This document shows positions 24,722 through 32,977 of a stretch of DNA of 64,000 nucleotides, one piece after another. The notes under the pieces were generated by a model. The model made no database searches. It was not told the DNA's origin and was given only the letters and a program-made list of their open reading frames with translations. Where the stretch lies: positions 1-64,000 of the forward strand of contig JBCBUL010000011.1 of assembly GCA_039818165.1 (NCBI GenBank), in the 5' to 3' direction. Source of the stretch: UBA5336 sp039818165. Its GTDB lineage: Bacteria; Pseudomonadota; Alphaproteobacteria; Caulobacterales; Hyphomonadaceae. Within the stretch, counting starts at the first letter, position 1. Each line of letters begins with the position of its first letter. A program made the translations under genes and the position numbers.

Positions 24722-25362
24722 TGCGTGTCGATTATCTCCCGCGCCCGCGCGAAAACACTGCGAAACATCTCTGCCGTTAGCCTGCCTGTATTCGTGTTGT
24801 ACCGAGAACAGTGATAGCTCGACAGCAATGTGAGAGACCTGCCGCCAAACTCCACAGTGTGTTCGCTGCCATGGGAAAACGCCAAGCGAGACGGTTTCTC
24901 CCCAAGGGCCCTGACAGTCGAGTCATGGGAAATGCGCCCCAGGCAAAGCAGAACTTTGAGTTCCCTAAGTGAGGCTATCTCAGACGCAAGAAACGGTCGG
25001 CAGGTATTGGTCTCAAAGGCGTTGGGCTTGTTTTGCGGCGGTACACATCGCACGGCATTGGTTATGCGTGCCCCGATTAACTGCAGGCCATCGTCCTGCC
25101 GTTTGTCGTAATTGCCTTCTGAAAACCCAAACGCATCAAGGGTCTCGTACAAAAGGTCGCCGGCCCAATCTCCTGTGAACGGCCTGCCGGTGCGGTTCGC
25201 CCCCGTCAGACCTGGGGCAAGACCTATGACAAGAAACTGAGCATCCGCCGACCCGAAAGACGCAACGGCACCATTGTGCCAGTTGGGCTCTTTACTCCGG
25301 CTCTCATTTCGAAAATCGACCAGCCGAGGACAGAGTTGGCAGTCTTGGCTGGGGCTAACCAT
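24718..25362 (-). CDS. Family-5 (UDGb) uracil-DNA glycosylase
   Basis: A 214-residue iron-sulfur base-excision enzyme. The motif IGLAPGLTGANRTGRPFTGD is the UDGb active-site block, and SSYHCSRYNTNTGRLT is the second motif. Four cysteines expected to bind a 4Fe-4S cluster are seen in CQLC near the N-terminus, NAVRCVPP and TNTCRPFL. The second motif has Cys where several characterised UDGb proteins have Pro (SYHPS). It is convergent and stop-overlapping with smpB, and is followed on the minus strand side by a NYN-domain gene that lies just upstream of it. Confidence 0.9.
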   Translation of the reverse strand: MVSPSQDCQLCPRLVDFRNESRSKEPNWHNGAVASFGSADAQFLVIGLAPGLTGANRTGRPFTGDWAGDLLYETLDAFGFSEGNYDKRQDDGLQLIGARITNAVRCVPPQNKPNAFETNTCRPFLASEIASLRELKVLLCLGRISHDSTVRALGEKPSRLAFSHGSEHTVEFGGRSLTLLSSYHCSRYNTNTGRLTAEMFRSVFARAREIIDTH

Positions 25363-25365
25363 AGC

Positions 25366-25941
25366 CTAGTCCTCATCATCCATATCATAGGCATCGTCGC
25401 GATCATTCTCGCGGCGCGGGCGCGCAATCAGCTCTGCCATGTCCTGCAGGTCAACGAACGCGTCGGCTTCGCGTCGCAAATCGTCAGACACCATAGGAGG
25501 TTGAGACTTCACAGTGGAAATAACGGTCACTCGCACGCCGCGTTGCTTCAGCGCTGCCGCAAGCGCCCGGAAGTCGCCCTCGCCAGAAAACAGTACCGCG
25601 TGGTCAATTCTGTCTGCGATGGAGAGCATATCGACCGCGATCTCGATACTCATGTTGCCGCGAACACGCCGCCGTCCTTCACGGTCCGTGTACTCTTTGG
25701 CCGGCTTTTTGATAACGTTGAAGCCGTTATAGGTCAGCCAGTCGACGAGGGGACGAATGGGGGAGTAATCATCGTTTTCGAGAAGCGTTGTGTAATAGTT
25801 CGCACGCAGCAGACGCCCCTTCTTGCGGAACTCGTCCAGAAGTTTCCGAAAATCGATCTCGAGGCCTAGAGCGCGGGCGGACGAGTAGAGGTTTGCGCCG
25901 TCAATAAAAAGAGCGAGGCGCTCGTCTTTGTAAAATGCCAT
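25366..25941 (-). CDS. NYN-domain (PIN-like) protein, LabA/DUF88 type
   Basis: A 191-residue predicted RNase-like protein. ATG 25941 starts MAFYKDERLALFIDGANLY; the upstream extension has no support. Conserved acidic residues in FIDGANLY, SIEIAVDMLS and LFSGEGDFRALA (the metal-binding positions of NYN/PIN folds) are all present, and the C-terminus is an acidic Asp-rich tail. The gene lies three bases upstream of the UDG gene on the same strand and is divergent from rpoZ. The RNA target is unknown. Confidence 0.85.
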   Translation of the reverse strand: MAFYKDERLALFIDGANLYSSARALGLEIDFRKLLDEFRKKGRLLRANYYTTLLENDDYSPIRPLVDWLTYNGFNVIKKPAKEYTDREGRRRVRGNMSIEIAVDMLSIADRIDHAVLFSGEGDFRALAAALKQRGVRVTVISTVKSQPPMVSDDLRREADAFVDLQDMAELIARPRRENDRDDAYDMDDED

Positions 25942-26082
25942 ACTGGTGTTCCAACTCGGTAATATCCCCACCGCTCTGGTGCAGCGCCCACGGCGTAGCC
26001 GAGGCTGCGTTTGTCCGCAAGTCACTGTTGCAACTGCGAAGCGCTGAGACTAAGAAGAGCGGCTAACAGGAGACCGCAATCG

Positions 26083-26433
26083 ATGGCACGCGTTACAGTC
26101 GAAGACTGCATTGAAGAAATCCCAAACCGGTTTGAGCTCGTGCTCATGGCGGCCCATCGGGCGCGCATGATTCGAGAAGGTTCGCCGCTGACCGTGGACC
26201 GCGACAATGACAAAGACCCTGTAGTCGCACTGCGCGAGATTGCGGACACGAGCGTCGACCTGAAAACCGTCAAGGAATCCTTCGTTTCCAGCCTCCAAGA
26301 TCTTAGCCCTGGCGAGGACACCGAGCGGGAAGAAGATCGCCTGGCGCTCGAATCCGGCCCAACAGCGACGGAAGACGATGTGATGCGTGCCTACCAGGCC
26401 GAACTGGAATCCGGGCGCGACGATCGGATGTAG
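26083..26433 (+). CDS. rpoZ: RNA polymerase omega subunit
   Basis: A 116-residue small subunit that helps RNA polymerase assembly and, in many proteobacteria, ppGpp binding. ATG 26083 gives MARVTVEDCIEEIPNRFELVLMAAHRARMI, the conserved core; NDKDPVVALREIAD follows. The C-terminal extension of about 45 acidic residues is typical in alphaproteobacteria. It is immediately followed by the (p)ppGpp synthetase/hydrolase gene, the usual operon partner. Confidence 0.95.
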   Translation: MARVTVEDCIEEIPNRFELVLMAAHRARMIREGSPLTVDRDNDKDPVVALREIADTSVDLKTVKESFVSSLQDLSPGEDTEREEDRLALESGPTATEDDVMRAYQAELESGRDDRM

Positions 26434-26489
26434 CTTTGAACGGTGCGGCGAGCAGCCTTCTCAAGAAAAACCGGCCTGCTCCGCAGGGC

Positions 26490-28685
26490 ATGCGCGCCAA
26501 CGACCAGAGCCCAATTTCAAATGCATCCCTCGTTGAGAGGGTTAAAGCCTACCATCCGGGCCTGAACGAGGCCCGGCTTGCCGACGCATACGAGTTTGCA
26601 AAGCTCCATCACGGGGAGCAACTGCGCGCGTCTGGAGATCCTTACTACTCCCATCCCGTGGCTGTGGCCGAATTGCTCGTTCAGGTGCGGCTGGATGAAA
26701 CCACAATCATCGCGGGGCTGCTCCACGATGTGGTCGAAGATACCGACGTGTCACTGGCCGAAATCCGGACCCGTTTCGGAGATGACGCTGCAGAGCTTGT
26801 CGACGGCGTAACAAAGCTTACCCGGCTTGAGTATCGCAGCGAAGAAACCAAACAGGCAGAGAACTTCCAGAAGTTCATCCTTGCCATGGTCAACGATGTG
26901 CGTGTGCTATTGGTTAAGCTGGCAGACCGGCTGCACAATATGCGCACCATCCGCCATCTGAAAAAGCCGGAAAAACGCCAGCGTATCGCTCGCGAAACCA
27001 TGGAAATTTACGCCCCATTGGCACGTCGTGTCGGGCTCTACCATGTGGCCTCTGAGTTGGAAGACCTGGCCTTCGAACAACTCAATCCCCAGGCGCGTGA
27101 GGCCATGACACTTCGTCTCAAACAGCTTGAGGCGGAAAACGAAGTCGATTTGAAACGCATACGCCAGGATATCACCGCGATCATGGACGCGGCCGATGTA
27201 AAGTGTCGGATCAAGGGTCGGCGCAAGACGCCTTATTCAATCTGGCGAAAGCTTGAGCGTAAACAGATCTCATTTCGAGATGTTGCAGACATTTTTGCTT
27301 TCCGAGTAATTATCGATGGGGACGTTTCCGAATGCTACCGCGTCTTAGGCATCCTCCACACGCTCTGGGCTTGCCTTCCTGACCGCTTCCGAGACTTTAT
27401 TTCCGTCCCGAAACAGAACGGATACCGCTCCCTACACACCACGGTACGAGCATCGGGCAACCGGCGCGTTGAACTCCAAATTCGAACCGAAGAGATGGAC
27501 GAAAGCGCCGAAAACGGCGTGGCCGCTCATTGGAATTACAAGAACAGCCAATACGGGCTTGATCTTGATGCGGCCCGCGAAGCCGGACTCGACCCGGAAG
27601 CTAACTTGCGAGCCTTTGCGGACCTCATTCAGCATGAAGCAGATCCGGGTGAGTTTCTCGAACACGCGAAACTCGAGATGTACCGCGAGAACGTCTTTAC
27701 GTTCACCCCAAAAGGTCGACTGATCCGATTGCCAAAAGGCGCCATGCCGCTGGACTTCGCGTATGAAGTGCACACGGCCATTGGTAACTCCTGTATCGGC
27801 GCGCGCATCAATGGCGAGAAACGCTCTCTACGGACGGAACTGAGCAACGGAGATGTGGTCGAGATCATTCGCGGTCGGGAAGACCGCGCCCCCACGGGTT
27901 GGGAGGCCCTCACGGTTACAGCACGCGCCCGCGCCGCGTTGCGTCGTCTCGCTCGCCAACGCGAGACCGAGGACTTCCGCAAACTTGGACATGACTTGAT
28001 CCGAAAAGCGCTTCGCCAAGCCGACATTGATCCGGTAGGTGTCCGGATGGACCATACAGCGGACCGCGCCGGATTTGAGTCCTCTGACGATATGGCGGTC
28101 GCGATAGGGAAGGGCACCTACACAACCAAGGACCTGATCCAGGCGGTGTTCCCGGGGTACGAGCCTGACTTCACTTCAGATCCTACAAAGATGCCGCTGG
28201 ACGACCAACACGCTGACCGGCTTGTGGCGGGCGAAACCTTGACCCCCGGGGTGACGCTTCACCTTGGACAATGCTGCATGCCGTTGCCCGGGGAACGTAT
28301 CCTCGGGATTCGAGAACACGGACGCGGCCTCGTTGTTCATACGATTGGGTGCAGCCGGTTGGCGGACTACGATGACGACGCAGACCGCTGGGTCGACCTG
28401 CAATGGACGGAACTAGCAAAGACCGGCGCCGTCGCCGTGGCGCGGATCCGCGTTACAGCCGTGAACCAGAAGGGTGTACTTGCAATGCTGTGCACCGCTG
28501 TTGCGCAGGCCAATGGCAACATCATTGCCATTGCCACAGGTCGCCGCGCTGAAGAATTTATTGATCTGGACCTCGACATCGAAGTCGAAGACATCAAACG
28601 CATGACGCAGATTCTTGCAGCGTTGAGGTCCCTCGCCGTGGTGGACTCAGCGGTGCGCGTCCAGGGAGAACAAGATGACAAATGA
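26490..28685 (+). CDS. Bifunctional (p)ppGpp synthetase/hydrolase (Rsh)
   Basis: A 731-residue stringent-response enzyme. The hydrolase HD domain is intact (HHGEQLRASGDPYYSHP; LLHDVVEDTD near residue 79). The synthetase domain has the GRRKTPYSIW and FISVPKQNGYRSLHTTV segments, with no sign of a dead copy. TGS (ENVFTFTPKGRLIRLPKGAMPLDFAY), zinc-finger-like CCMPLPG and ACT domains follow. ATG 26490 is preferred: it leaves about 11 residues before LVERVKAYHPG, as in homologues, but a TTG at 26436 is also possible. This single gene should both make and degrade the alarmone, as is usual in alphaproteobacteria. Its end overlaps pyrE by 11 bases. Confidence 0.95.
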   Translation: MRANDQSPISNASLVERVKAYHPGLNEARLADAYEFAKLHHGEQLRASGDPYYSHPVAVAELLVQVRLDETTIIAGLLHDVVEDTDVSLAEIRTRFGDDAAELVDGVTKLTRLEYRSEETKQAENFQKFILAMVNDVRVLLVKLADRLHNMRTIRHLKKPEKRQRIARETMEIYAPLARRVGLYHVASELEDLAFEQLNPQAREAMTLRLKQLEAENEVDLKRIRQDITAIMDAADVKCRIKGRRKTPYSIWRKLERKQISFRDVADIFAFRVIIDGDVSECYRVLGILHTLWACLPDRFRDFISVPKQNGYRSLHTTVRASGNRRVELQIRTEEMDESAENGVAAHWNYKNSQYGLDLDAAREAGLDPEANLRAFADLIQHEADPGEFLEHAKLEMYRENVFTFTPKGRLIRLPKGAMPLDFAYEVHTAIGNSCIGARINGEKRSLRTELSNGDVVEIIRGREDRAPTGWEALTVTARARAALRRLARQRETEDFRKLGHDLIRKALRQADIDPVGVRMDHTADRAGFESSDDMAVAIGKGTYTTKDLIQAVFPGYEPDFTSDPTKMPLDDQHADRLVAGETLTPGVTLHLGQCCMPLPGERILGIREHGRGLVVHTIGCSRLADYDDDADRWVDLQWTELAKTGAVAVARIRVTAVNQKGVLAMLCTAVAQANGNIIAIATGRRAEEFIDLDLDIEVEDIKRMTQILAALRSLAVVDSAVRVQGEQDDK

Positions 28686-29256
28686 CGAAGTGCTTGAAGT
28701 CTTCAGCGACGCCGGCGCCTTGCTGAAAGGGCACTTCATTCTTTCATCAGGGCGGCGCAGCCCCGTCTTCCTTCAGAAAGCGCTGGTTTTCTCTGACCCA
28801 AAGAGTTCCGAGCGACTCTGCGGCGCGTTGGCCGAGAAGATCACAGCCGTTTTTGGAAAGATTGACGTCGTTGCAGGGCCAGCAGTTGGCGGCATTATTC
28901 CCGGCTATGAAGTCGCTCGGCAGTTGGGTGCCCGCGCAATATTCGCAGAGCGCGTTGATGGCGTTCTCACCTTTCGGCGCGGGTTTTCAATAGGCAAAAA
29001 CGAACGTGTGCTGATCTGCGAGGACATTGTCACTACCGGGTTGTCTTTCCGCGAAACGGTAGAAGCCCTCTCAAACCTGCCAGGCACAGTTGTCGGCGGC
29101 GGCTGTATCATAGATCGCTCAAACGGTGCGGCCGATGTCGGCTGCGAGCTGATCTCGCTGGCCTCCGTGGATTTTCCTGACTATGCTCCAGATGAACTGC
29201 CGGACGAACTGGCGCAGCTAGACCCTGTGAAACCCGGAAGCCGAGGTTTGGCATGA
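28675..29256 (+). CDS. pyrE: Orotate phosphoribosyltransferase
   Basis: A 193-residue pyrimidine biosynthesis enzyme converting orotate and PRPP to OMP. The PRPP loop VLICEDIVTTGLSF and the flexible catalytic loop GAIFAERVDG are visible, with the conserved start LKGHFILSSGRRSPVF. The start overlaps the end of the Rsh gene by 11 bases, and the end overlaps pdxJ by four, so translation is coupled along the operon. Confidence 0.9.
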   Translation: MTNDEVLEVFSDAGALLKGHFILSSGRRSPVFLQKALVFSDPKSSERLCGALAEKITAVFGKIDVVAGPAVGGIIPGYEVARQLGARAIFAERVDGVLTFRRGFSIGKNERVLICEDIVTTGLSFRETVEALSNLPGTVVGGGCIIDRSNGAADVGCELISLASVDFPDYAPDELPDELAQLDPVKPGSRGLA

Positions 29257-29999
29257 CGTCCCAACGCTTAAGACTGGGCGTCAACATTGATCATGTGGCG
29301 ACGGTGAGAAATGCCCGCGGCGGGGTCCATCCCGATCCGGCACGTGCGGCGGAAATAGCTACAAATGCTGGCGCCGACGGCATCACAATTCATCTGCGCG
29401 AAGACCGTCGCCATATCATGGACGATGATCTTCGGAGAATAAGAGAGGCGAGCGACCTACCCATAAACCTCGAAATGGCAGCAACCGATGAGATGCTCAA
29501 CATCGCCATCAGCTTTCGTCCCGAAACGAGCATGTTTGTGCCCGAGAAGCGCGAGGAGCGCACCACGGAAGGCGGTTTGAACGCCGCACGCGAACACAAC
29601 AAACTTGCGCCCATGGTTCGCGCACTCCAGGAAAATGGCAGCAGGGTTTCGCTCTTCATTGAAGCCGATCCCGTACAGTTGGCAGCTGCAAAGACCCTCG
29701 GCGCCAATATTTGCGAGTTTCACACAGGCCGATTTGTAGAACTCATCCAGGCAGGAGATAGGTCTCTTGCTGAAGTGGAATGTCGAAGGATAGCCGATGC
29801 CGCTCGTCAAGCGGCGGACATGGGGATCGAGCCCCAAGCTGGCCATGGACTGACATTCGATACGGTTCAACCTATCGCTGCAATACCGGAACTCACCGAA
29901 CTGAACATCGGTCATTTTCTGATGGGTGAAGCAATATTTATTGGTCTAGGCGAAGCCATTTCTGAAATGCGCCAGCTCATGGATGAGGCGCGCGCATGA
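29253..29999 (+). CDS. pdxJ: Pyridoxine 5'-phosphate synthase
   Basis: A 248-residue TIM-barrel enzyme making pyridoxine 5'-phosphate from 1-deoxyxylulose 5-phosphate and 3-amino-2-oxopropyl phosphate. The start LRLGVNIDHVATVRNARGG is invariant; GADGITIHLREDRRHI and the EAGHGL-type loop (PQAGHGLTFD) are present. It overlaps pyrE and acpS by four bases each (ATGA type), as in the standard alphaproteobacterial pdxJ-acpS pair. Confidence 0.95.
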   Translation: MTSQRLRLGVNIDHVATVRNARGGVHPDPARAAEIATNAGADGITIHLREDRRHIMDDDLRRIREASDLPINLEMAATDEMLNIAISFRPETSMFVPEKREERTTEGGLNAAREHNKLAPMVRALQENGSRVSLFIEADPVQLAAAKTLGANICEFHTGRFVELIQAGDRSLAEVECRRIADAARQAADMGIEPQAGHGLTFDTVQPIAAIPELTELNIGHFLMGEAIFIGLGEAISEMRQLMDEARA

Positions 30000-30409
30000 T
30001 CATCGGAATGGGTCAGGATATGTGCAATATCCAACGCATTGAACAAACTCTGGAACGTTATGGCGACCGTTTCATCAACCGCGTTTTTACACCCCTGGAA
30101 ATCGCCAAAGCGGAGAAACGGAGACGACGCGCGGAGACTTATGCAAAGCGGTTCGCTGCCAAGGAAGCATGCGCGAAGGCGCTCGGCACAGGCGTTCCGC
30201 GCCGCGGGGTCCATTGGAAGCACATGGGCGTTGTGAACCTGCCCTCAGGAAAACCGACGATTGAACTTACGGGCGGCGCGGCGAAGCGATTGGGAGACTT
30301 GGTGGAGCCGGGTGTCGAAGCAGTCATACACCTTACGATCACAGATGATTATCCGTGGGCCCAAGCCATGGTGATCATCGAAACATACCCCGCCGGGCAA
30401 GCTGCGTGA
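29996..30409 (+). CDS. acpS: Holo-[acyl-carrier-protein] synthase
   Basis: A 137-residue phosphopantetheinyl transferase that activates acyl carrier protein. The magnesium-binding start MIIGMGQDMCNIQRIEQ and the second motif YAKRFAAKEACAKALGTG are present. The usual alphaproteobacterial order is acpS-lepB-rnc-era; here rnc follows directly, its ATG overlapping this TGA by one base, so no signal peptidase gene lies between. Confidence 0.9.
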   Translation: MIIGMGQDMCNIQRIEQTLERYGDRFINRVFTPLEIAKAEKRRRRAETYAKRFAAKEACAKALGTGVPRRGVHWKHMGVVNLPSGKPTIELTGGAAKRLGDLVEPGVEAVIHLTITDDYPWAQAMVIIETYPAGQAA

Positions 30410-31167
30410 TGACGACTCGCAGCAAACGCACCCGCCTGAGAGCGAAGGGGCAGCCAAAGGGTCCGCAACTGGCTGACGACGCCGTGTCTGAGATCTGTGA
30501 TGTGCTCGGTCACAAATTCAAAGACCGCGACTTGCTTACCCGAGCTTTCACGCACCCCAGCGCCTTGCCTCCCGGCGACCCGGGCCTTTCCTCCAATCAA
30601 CGCCTTGAGTTTCTTGGCGATCGTGTTTTGGGGCTGGTGATCGCAGAACGGCTTTTCACACGGCGTAGAAATGAGCGGGAAGGTAATCTCGCACCGCGGC
30701 TGAACCGACTTGTGAGCAAGACCGCGTGCGCCGCAGCGGTGCGGCACCTGGGGCTGGGACAATACGTACTGATGTCTCCCTATGAGATCCAGAAGGGAGG
30801 ACGTGAGCGCGATACGACCCTGGGAGACCTCTGCGAATCTGTCGTTGCGGCGATTTACCTCGACGCTGGGCTAAGTCGCGCACGATCATTCATTGAACGC
30901 GCCTTCGCGCCGCAACTCGATGCGAAGCCAACACGCCTGAAAGACCCGAAAAGCCTGTTACAGGAATGGGCGCAATCGAATGGTCACGAATTGCCGAAGT
31001 ATCGACTGCTCAGTCAAGTTGGGCCAGATCATGCGCCGGAATTTGAAGTCCAGGTTTCCATTGGGGAGTCCCTCTCGGAATCCGCTACAAATCGCTCCAA
31101 GCAAGACGCCGAACGGGCCGCGGCCTTGAAGCTATTGACGCTGGTGGATCCACACGATGGTGAATGA
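30409..31167 (+). CDS. rnc: Ribonuclease III
   Basis: A 252-residue double-strand-specific endoribonuclease that processes rRNA and structured mRNAs. The signature is SNQRLEFLGDRVLGLVIAE, followed by TLGDLCESVVAAIYLDAG, which carries the second pair of catalytic acidic residues. A C-terminal dsRNA-binding domain (PKSLLQEWAQSNGHELPKY ... SKQDAERAAALK) is present. A basic N-terminal tail of about 20 residues precedes the catalytic domain. ATG 30409 is the start; an in-frame codon at 30355 lies inside acpS. It overlaps era by 11 bases. Confidence 0.95.
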   Translation: MTTRSKRTRLRAKGQPKGPQLADDAVSEICDVLGHKFKDRDLLTRAFTHPSALPPGDPGLSSNQRLEFLGDRVLGLVIAERLFTRRRNEREGNLAPRLNRLVSKTACAAAVRHLGLGQYVLMSPYEIQKGGRERDTTLGDLCESVVAAIYLDAGLSRARSFIERAFAPQLDAKPTRLKDPKSLLQEWAQSNGHELPKYRLLSQVGPDHAPEFEVQVSIGESLSESATNRSKQDAERAAALKLLTLVDPHDGE

Positions 31168-32104
31168 TGTGACGTCCATAAATCGCGCTGGGTTCACAGC
31201 GATCATTGGTGCGCCCAATGCGGGGAAGTCCACGCTGGTAAATCGTCTCGTCGGCACAAAGGTGGCGATCGTGACTCACAAGGTGCAGACAACGCGGTTC
31301 CCGGTTCGCGGAATAGCTCATTTCAGTGATGCGCAGATCGTGCTGCTGGATACGCCGGGAATTTTCTCTGCCCGCTCGCGCCTGGACAGGGCCATGGTCC
31401 AGTCAGCTTGGGCAGGGGCCGATGACGCAGATTGCCGTGTTCATCTCGTAGATGCGTCCGCGTGGATTTCGGACAAGCCAACGCCCGCTCAGATCAAATC
31501 CATGGAAGATGATCGAAGCGTCACCGGCACGCTGAAGGCGCAAGGCAAGTCAGCGATCCTTGCGCTCAACAAGATTGATCTCTTTGACCATGCGCAAGTG
31601 CTCGCATTGATTGCCGAATTTAACAAAGCAGAGGTCTATAGCGACATCGTTCCGATCTCCGCGGAAAATGGAGACGGCGTCGACAGGCTCCTAGAGCTCG
31701 TCGCCGCCCAGATGCCCGAGGGGCCCCAGCTCTATCCTGCAAACCAGGCAGCAGACTTGCCGTTGCGTCTTATTGCGGCCGAAATCACGCGGGAGCGGTT
31801 GATGCTGCGACTGCACCAAGAGTTGCCCTATCAACTGACTGTGGAAACGGAATCCTGGGAAGATCGCGCCGACGGGTCAGTTCGTATTCAGCAAGTCATT
31901 ATCGTAGGGCGCGAAAGTCACAAATCCATGGTGCTCGGAAAAGGTGGCCGCGTGACACGTGAGATTGGGCAGGGCGCGCGAGAAGAGTTGAAGGACCTTC
32001 TAGGCCAAACTGTTCACCTCTTTCTTTTCGTAAAAGTCGACGAGCGTTGGCAGGAAAAGCGTGAGCGATATGAGGGGCTCGGTCTCGACTTTGATGTCGG
32101 CTAG
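31157..32104 (+). CDS. era: GTPase Era
   Basis: A 315-residue GTPase that binds 16S rRNA and helps 30S assembly. G1 is GAPNAGKST, G3 DTPGIF, G4 NKID; the C-terminal KH domain contains VIIVGRESHKSMVLGKGG. The overlap with rnc and the order rnc-era-recO are standard. ATG 31157 begins MVNDVTSINRAGFTAIIGAPN; there is no unusual feature. Confidence 0.95.
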   Translation: MVNDVTSINRAGFTAIIGAPNAGKSTLVNRLVGTKVAIVTHKVQTTRFPVRGIAHFSDAQIVLLDTPGIFSARSRLDRAMVQSAWAGADDADCRVHLVDASAWISDKPTPAQIKSMEDDRSVTGTLKAQGKSAILALNKIDLFDHAQVLALIAEFNKAEVYSDIVPISAENGDGVDRLLELVAAQMPEGPQLYPANQAADLPLRLIAAEITRERLMLRLHQELPYQLTVETESWEDRADGSVRIQQVIIVGRESHKSMVLGKGGRVTREIGQGAREELKDLLGQTVHLFLFVKVDERWQEKRERYEGLGLDFDVG

Positions 32105-32119
32105 ACTGACCTTTGCGGC

Positions 32120-32857
32120 ATGCAGTGGACAGATGAAGCCATCGTTTTGGGCGGACGCCGTTTCGGCGAGAGCGGGCTCATACTTGATGTTCTGACGTCT
32201 GAACGTGGTCGCAGGTCCGGTCTGGTTTATGGTGGGGCATCCCGAAAAAAGCGCGGCCAGTTTGAAGTAGGCAATTCTGTGAACGTTTCATGGAGTGGCC
32301 GATTGGAGGACCAACTCGGACGCTTCAACGTTGCCGAATGTACGAGGGCACGCGCCGCGAGCCTGCTTGACTCGCAATCGGCCTTGCTTGCCATCACAAC
32401 AATAGCGTCTCTTTTGCGAGCCAGCGTTGATGAGGGCGATGAGGGCGGCTCTGCCGTTTACGCACCAACGCACCTGCTGCTTGAAACGATTGGCGACGCC
32501 AACTTTTGGCCTGCGCTCTACGCAAAGTGGGAACTCGGTTTGCTCTCGGCGCTAGGGTTTGGGCTGGATCTGGACCGATGTGCTCTAAGCGGAGCCAATG
32601 ATGGCCTGACACACGTTTCACCTAAGACGGGCAGGGCCGTTCGGGGGTCTGAAGCCGAAGACTATGTTGATCGCCTGCTATCCCTTCCGGCCTTCCTGCT
32701 CGATGCCACGGCGCCCGCAAGCCCAGCAGACATCAATGCTGCTCTGGCGCTGACCGGACATTTTCTGGAAAGACGGCTGTTTGCGGCCGTCAACAAACCG
32801 GTTCCCGAGCCCCGCGAGCGCCTCGTCGCCCACCTTCGACACCCCGTCGAACGTTAG
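32120..32857 (+). CDS. recO: DNA repair protein RecO
   Basis: A 245-residue recombination mediator that helps load RecA on SSB-coated DNA. The OB-fold start is MQWTDEAIVLGGRRFGESGLILDVLTSERGR, followed by GLVYGGASRKKRGQFEVGN, both typical. No CxxC zinc motif is evident in the C-terminal domain, unlike in some homologues. It begins 15 bases after era. Confidence 0.9.
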   Translation: MQWTDEAIVLGGRRFGESGLILDVLTSERGRRSGLVYGGASRKKRGQFEVGNSVNVSWSGRLEDQLGRFNVAECTRARAASLLDSQSALLAITTIASLLRASVDEGDEGGSAVYAPTHLLLETIGDANFWPALYAKWELGLLSALGFGLDLDRCALSGANDGLTHVSPKTGRAVRGSEAEDYVDRLLSLPAFLLDATAPASPADINAALALTGHFLERRLFAAVNKPVPEPRERLVAHLRHPVER

Positions 32858-32977
32858 CCATTCATCGCCACCTGCCACCACCTTTGGCGTTTCTTAACCA
32901 ATGCGCCCTTCTTGTTAACGCATCGAATGGTTCGGTCGAGTGCCGCGCCATCATTGCAATTTCGAGGGAGAGGCGCG

